Assembly (NCBI GenBank): GCA_023387135.1
Contig: JAEWIK010000033.1
Span: 1 to 13,179, forward strand
Length of the DNA: 13,179 nucleotides
Reading direction: 5' to 3'
Source: Actinomycetes bacterium
Lineage (GTDB): Bacteria > Actinomycetota > Actinomycetes > Propionibacteriales > Propionibacteriaceae
The notes beneath the pieces were generated by a model that searched no databases, was not told the origin of the DNA, and saw only the letters and a program-made list of their open reading frames with translations. Position 1 is the first letter of the stretch, and each line of letters opens with the position of its first letter. Shown in pieces: positions 10,848 through 13,179 of this stretch. The translations under genes were made by a program, and so were the position numbers.

Positions 10848-11857
10848 CCACCCTCGCTCTCGACCGCGGCCCGCTGCAGCGCACCGGCGCCCGGTTCGTC
10901 GACCTCTTCACCAGCCCCAAGTCCGGGCCCGTGCTCGTGACGGGACTGCTCTTCATCCTCATGTTCATCGTGGGTGGCCTGCGGTACCACGGCTTCTTCA
11001 CCGGACAGGTGCTGCTCAACCTGCTGATCGACAACGCCTACCTCATCGTGCTCGCCGTCGGGATGACGTTCGTCATCCTCACCGGCGGTATCGACCTGTC
11101 GGGCGGGGCTGTCGTGGCGCTGGCGACGATGATCGCCGCCAGCCTGCTGCAGGCCGGGTGGGCGCCCGGCGTGGTGATCCCGCTCATCCTCGTCGCCACC
11201 TCCGTGCTGGGGCTGGCCGTCGGCCTGATGATCCACGTGTTCGGCGTCCAGCCGTTCATCGCGTCGCTGGCGGCGATGTTCCTGGCGCGCGGCCTCTGCT
11301 ACATCATCAGCAACACGTCCATCACCATCGACAACGGCTTCTTCGTCGCCATGGCGAGCACGAGGATCCCGCTGGGGGGCAGGCTCAGCATCACGCCGAG
11401 CGTCATCATCGCGATCGTCGTGGTGATCGCCGCCGTCTGGGTGCTGCAGTACACGCGCTTCGGCAGGACCACCTACGCCATCGGCGGCGGCGAGCAGTCA
11501 GGCATGCTCATGGGCCTGCCGGTCGCCCGCACGAAGGTGCTCGTCTACGTGATCAGCGGCTTCTGCTCGGGGCTCGCCGGCGTCCTGTTCGCGTTCTACA
11601 CCTTGTCGGGCTACTCCTTGACGGCGATCGGGACAGAACTGGACGCGATCGCGTCGGTGGTCATTGGCGGGACGCTGCTCGCGGGCGGGTACGGTTTCGT
11701 CCTGGGATCGGTGCTCGGCGTGCTGGTCCTGGGCCTGATCCAGACCATCATCAGCTTCGAGGGAACCCTCAGCTCGTGGTGGACGAAGATCTTCATCGGC
11801 ACCCTGCTCCTGGTGTTCATCATCCTGCAGAAGGTGCTCACCTCCCGGCGAACCTGA
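10844..11857 (+). CDS. yjfF: YjfF-like sugar ABC transporter permease
   Basis: Second membrane subunit, 337 aa from the GTG at 10844, which overlaps the previous stop as GTGA. The frame is open for some 800 bases upstream, but that is a shadow of the first permease gene. Hydrophobic helices fill residues 29-335. Family motifs are DNAYLIVLAVGMTFVILTGG (63-82) with GIDLSGG, ELDAIASVVIGGTLLAGG (265-282), and the C-terminal FEGTLSSWWTKI (305-316). The last closely matches my memory of E. coli YjfF (NFDGTLSSWWTKI), so this gene identifies the importer type better than any other. GIDLSGG differs from the usual GIDLSVG. The heterodimer of this and the preceding permease would form the translocation path. 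Confidence 0.92.
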   Translation: MTTLALDRGPLQRTGARFVDLFTSPKSGPVLVTGLLFILMFIVGGLRYHGFFTGQVLLNLLIDNAYLIVLAVGMTFVILTGGIDLSGGAVVALATMIAASLLQAGWAPGVVIPLILVATSVLGLAVGLMIHVFGVQPFIASLAAMFLARGLCYIISNTSITIDNGFFVAMASTRIPLGGRLSITPSVIIAIVVVIAAVWVLQYTRFGRTTYAIGGGEQSGMLMGLPVARTKVLVYVISGFCSGLAGVLFAFYTLSGYSLTAIGTELDAIASVVIGGTLLAGGYGFVLGSVLGVLVLGLIQTIISFEGTLSSWWTKIFIGTLLLVFIILQKVLTSRRT

Positions 11858-11912
11858 GGCCCGCGAGAATGACGCCCCTGACGGGGAGGCACTGGCTGGG
11901 AGGAGAGAACGG

Positions 11913-12929
11913 GTGATCGAAGAGGAGCGGACGAAGGCCGCGACGATCTTCGATGTCGCGCGTCTGGCGGGGGTCTCCCACCAGACTGTCTCCCGCGTGC
12001 TCAACGACCTGCCCAACGTCCGACCCGCCACGAGGGAGCGGGTCGAGCGCGCGATCGCCCAACTCCGCTACATCCCCTCGCCGGCCGCTCGAGCCCTGGT
12101 CACCCGCCGGTCGCGCACCATCGGCCTGATCACGACCGGGCTGCCCGAGTTCGGCCAGTCGACGACCGCGGTGTACCTCAACGAGGCGGCCCGTGAGGAG
12201 CGCTACGCGGTCATCATGGCGAGCCTGCTCACCGCGGACCCTTCGAGCCTGCGCCAGGCCGCCGAGGTGCTCGTCCGCCAGAACGTGGAGGCGATCGTGC
12301 TCATCACGTCCAACCGCTCGACGCTGGGAATGCTGCAGGGGATGGAACTCGGCGTTCCTTTCGTGGCCGTCGCCTCGCAGGGCGCCGGGCTCCACAGGGT
12401 GTCGTTCGACCAGTACGCCGGTGCCCGCCGGGCGGTGCGTCACCTGATCGAACTCGGGCACACGGAGATCCGCCACCTCGGCGGGCCGGAGGATTCCATG
12501 GACGCCGTGGAGCGGGTCCGCGGCTGGCGGGACGCCCTCTCCGAACACGGCCTGGTGGCCCACGAGCCGCTCGTCGGGGACTGGTCGGCGGCCAGCGGCT
12601 ACCGCAACGGCCGCCTGCTGGCGGCACAGTCGCACTTCACGGCGATCTTCGCCGGCAACGACCAGATGGCCCTCGGCGCGATCCGCGCCCTCACCGAGTC
12701 GGGACGGCGGGTGCCCGAGGACGTCAGCGTCATCGGCTACGACGACATCCCCGAAGCCGAGCACTTCGCGCCCCCGCTCACCACCATGCGCCAGGACTTC
12801 GCCCAACTCGGCCGCGACACCATGACCCTGGTCCTCGCGGTCCTCCACGAGAACGTCGACGGCTCCCTCCTGCAGCGCGTCCCCAACCTGATCGTCCGCC
12901 AGAGCACGGGCCCCGCCCCGCTCGCGTGA
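11913..12929 (+). CDS. LacI-family transcriptional repressor of the importer
   Basis: A 338-aa LacI/GalR regulator. The N-terminal helix-turn-helix is TIFDVARLAGVSHQTVSRVL (11-30). The recognition-helix residues His23, Gln24 and Arg28 correspond to Tyr17, Gln18 and Arg22 of LacI. A hinge helix (PAARALVTRRS, 57-67) carries the minor-groove leucine at position 62. Residues from about 68 form the periplasmic-binding-protein-like effector domain, with FAGNDQMALGAIRAL near 246-260 and VIGYDDIPEAEHF near 270-282. The start is GTG with GGAGGAGAG (11899-11907) upstream; an upstream start would not add family sequence. It lies 55 bp after the second permease gene and is probably co-transcribed. It is the obvious candidate to bind the operators at 6878-6998. 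The effector is unknown; the transported sugar or a derivative is inferred. Confidence 0.9.
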   Translation: MIEEERTKAATIFDVARLAGVSHQTVSRVLNDLPNVRPATRERVERAIAQLRYIPSPAARALVTRRSRTIGLITTGLPEFGQSTTAVYLNEAAREERYAVIMASLLTADPSSLRQAAEVLVRQNVEAIVLITSNRSTLGMLQGMELGVPFVAVASQGAGLHRVSFDQYAGARRAVRHLIELGHTEIRHLGGPEDSMDAVERVRGWRDALSEHGLVAHEPLVGDWSAASGYRNGRLLAAQSHFTAIFAGNDQMALGAIRALTESGRRVPEDVSVIGYDDIPEAEHFAPPLTTMRQDFAQLGRDTMTLVLAVLHENVDGSLLQRVPNLIVRQSTGPAPLA

Positions 12930-12970
12930 GGGCCTCGCCACCGCGTCGGTCCCGCCCGGGGGTGCCCGGC

Positions 12971-13001
12971 TTGGCTCCCGGCGTCATCGGGGCTCTACGC
13001 T
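12971..13001 (+). promoter_or_regulatory. Predicted tRNA promoter
   Basis: TTGGCT (12971-12976) and TACGCT (12996-13001) are spaced by 19 bp. TACGCT is a common actinobacterial -10. Transcription would start near 13007-13010, just before the mature tRNA. A 5-bp GC hairpin (12956-12969, CCGGG/CCCGG) just upstream may end the repressor transcript, though no T-run follows. Confidence 0.45.
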
Positions 13002-13011
13002 GGTGGACGCG

Positions 13012-13085
13012 GTCCCCATGGCCCAATCGGCAGAGGCAGGCGGCTTAAACCCGCTTCAGTATGGGTTCGACTCCCATTGGGGACA
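13012..13085 (+). tRNA. tRNA with anticodon UAA (Leu) and short variable loop
   Basis: The cloverleaf folds fully. Acceptor GTCCCCA (13012-13018) pairs with TGGGGAC (13078-13084) over 7 bp, followed by discriminator A13085 and no encoded CCA. The D arm is GCC/GGC (13021-13023, 13035-13037) around an 11-nt loop, CAATCGGCAGA. The anticodon stem is GGCGG/CCGCT, with loop CTTAAAC giving anticodon TAA at 13046-13048. The variable loop is TCAGT, only 5 nt. The T stem is ATGGG/CCCAT around TTCGACT. UAA reads leucine codon UUA, and A73, A14 and the 3-bp D stem with 11-nt loop are leucine-tRNA features. Bacterial leucine tRNAs normally have a long variable arm, which is absent. It could be an unusual leucine tRNA, a tRNA charged with another amino acid, or inactive, though the perfect stems argue against decay. 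Confidence 0.9.
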
Positions 13086-13107
13086 CAGGTCGTGCGGGGG
13101 TGCCTTC

Positions 13108-13125
13108 GAGCGCGCGCCGGCGCTC
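13108..13125. terminator. Small hairpin downstream of the tRNA
   Basis: GAGCGC (13108-13113) pairs with GCGCTC (13120-13125) around a 6-nt loop, 22 bases after the tRNA. No T-run follows. It may terminate the tRNA transcript, or a gene entering from the right on the other strand whose frame could end with the TCA at 13124-13126. The remaining bases to 13179 show nothing else I can support. Confidence 0.25.
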
Positions 13126-13179
13126 ACGGCGTGCTCGCCTCGCCGGTCGCTGCGGCGGGTGCCGTCCGCGACCTCAGGC

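Noticed and set aside
11875..11886. CCCC-TGAC-GGGG hairpin between the second permease and repressor genes as a terminator
   Set aside because: Only four pairs, no T-run, and the gap is 55 bp with genes in the same direction, so co-transcription is more likely.
13012..13085. tRNA as an integration site for a mobile element carrying the importer
   Set aside because: No integrase or excisionase gene and no second copy of the tRNA 3' end is present in the window, and the importer lies on the 5' side of the tRNA.
13124..13179. 3' end of a - strand gene entering from the right
   Set aside because: About 18 codons are open before a TGA, too few to judge and with no recognisable motif.

Overview
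The window is high-GC DNA from an actinomycete (Actinomycetota). The order mfd, short lipoprotein, mazG, eno, FtsB/DivIC-like gene, DUF501 gene is a familiar actinobacterial housekeeping block. It resembles the Mycobacterium mfd-mazG-lpqU-eno-divIC-DUF501 order as I recall it. All protein genes lie on the + strand, start codons include GTG, and almost all codons end in G or C. I cannot fix the genus; a member of the Propionibacteriales is a guess.

Bases 1-6793 are the conserved block. It opens inside mfd (transcription-repair coupling factor, 5' end outside the window). Next come a 167-aa SurA-like lipoprotein without a foldase domain, mazG (nucleotide pyrophosphohydrolase), eno (enolase), a one-pass septum protein of the FtsB/DivIC family, and a DUF501 protein whose possible start overlaps the preceding stop codon.

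Bases 6794-7070 are a dense control region: a 19-bp lac-like inverted repeat, a doubled 7-mer, a promoter whose -35 and -10 lie inside a chain of overlapping palindromes, two leader hairpins and a strong Shine-Dalgarno. It drives bases 7071-12929, a complete sugar ABC importer of the YtfQ-YtfR-YtfT-YjfF type (galactofuranose importer in E. coli): binding lipoprotein, double ATPase, two permeases, then a LacI-family repressor gene. A GC-rich hairpin follows the binding-protein gene; the ATPase and permease genes overlap by 4 bp each. The likely logic is that the LacI protein binds the operators in front of the binding-protein gene and releases them when the imported sugar, or a product of it, is present. 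No sugar-hydrolysing or catabolic enzyme is encoded in the window.

Bases 12930-13179 hold a short gap with a plausible promoter, a tRNA with anticodon UAA, and about 94 bases with one small hairpin and no convincing gene. The tRNA is the oddest object in the window. Its anticodon, discriminator A and 11-nt D loop are leucine-like, but its variable loop is only 5 nt, where bacterial leucine tRNAs normally carry a long arm. I saw no in-frame TTA codon in any gene of the window.
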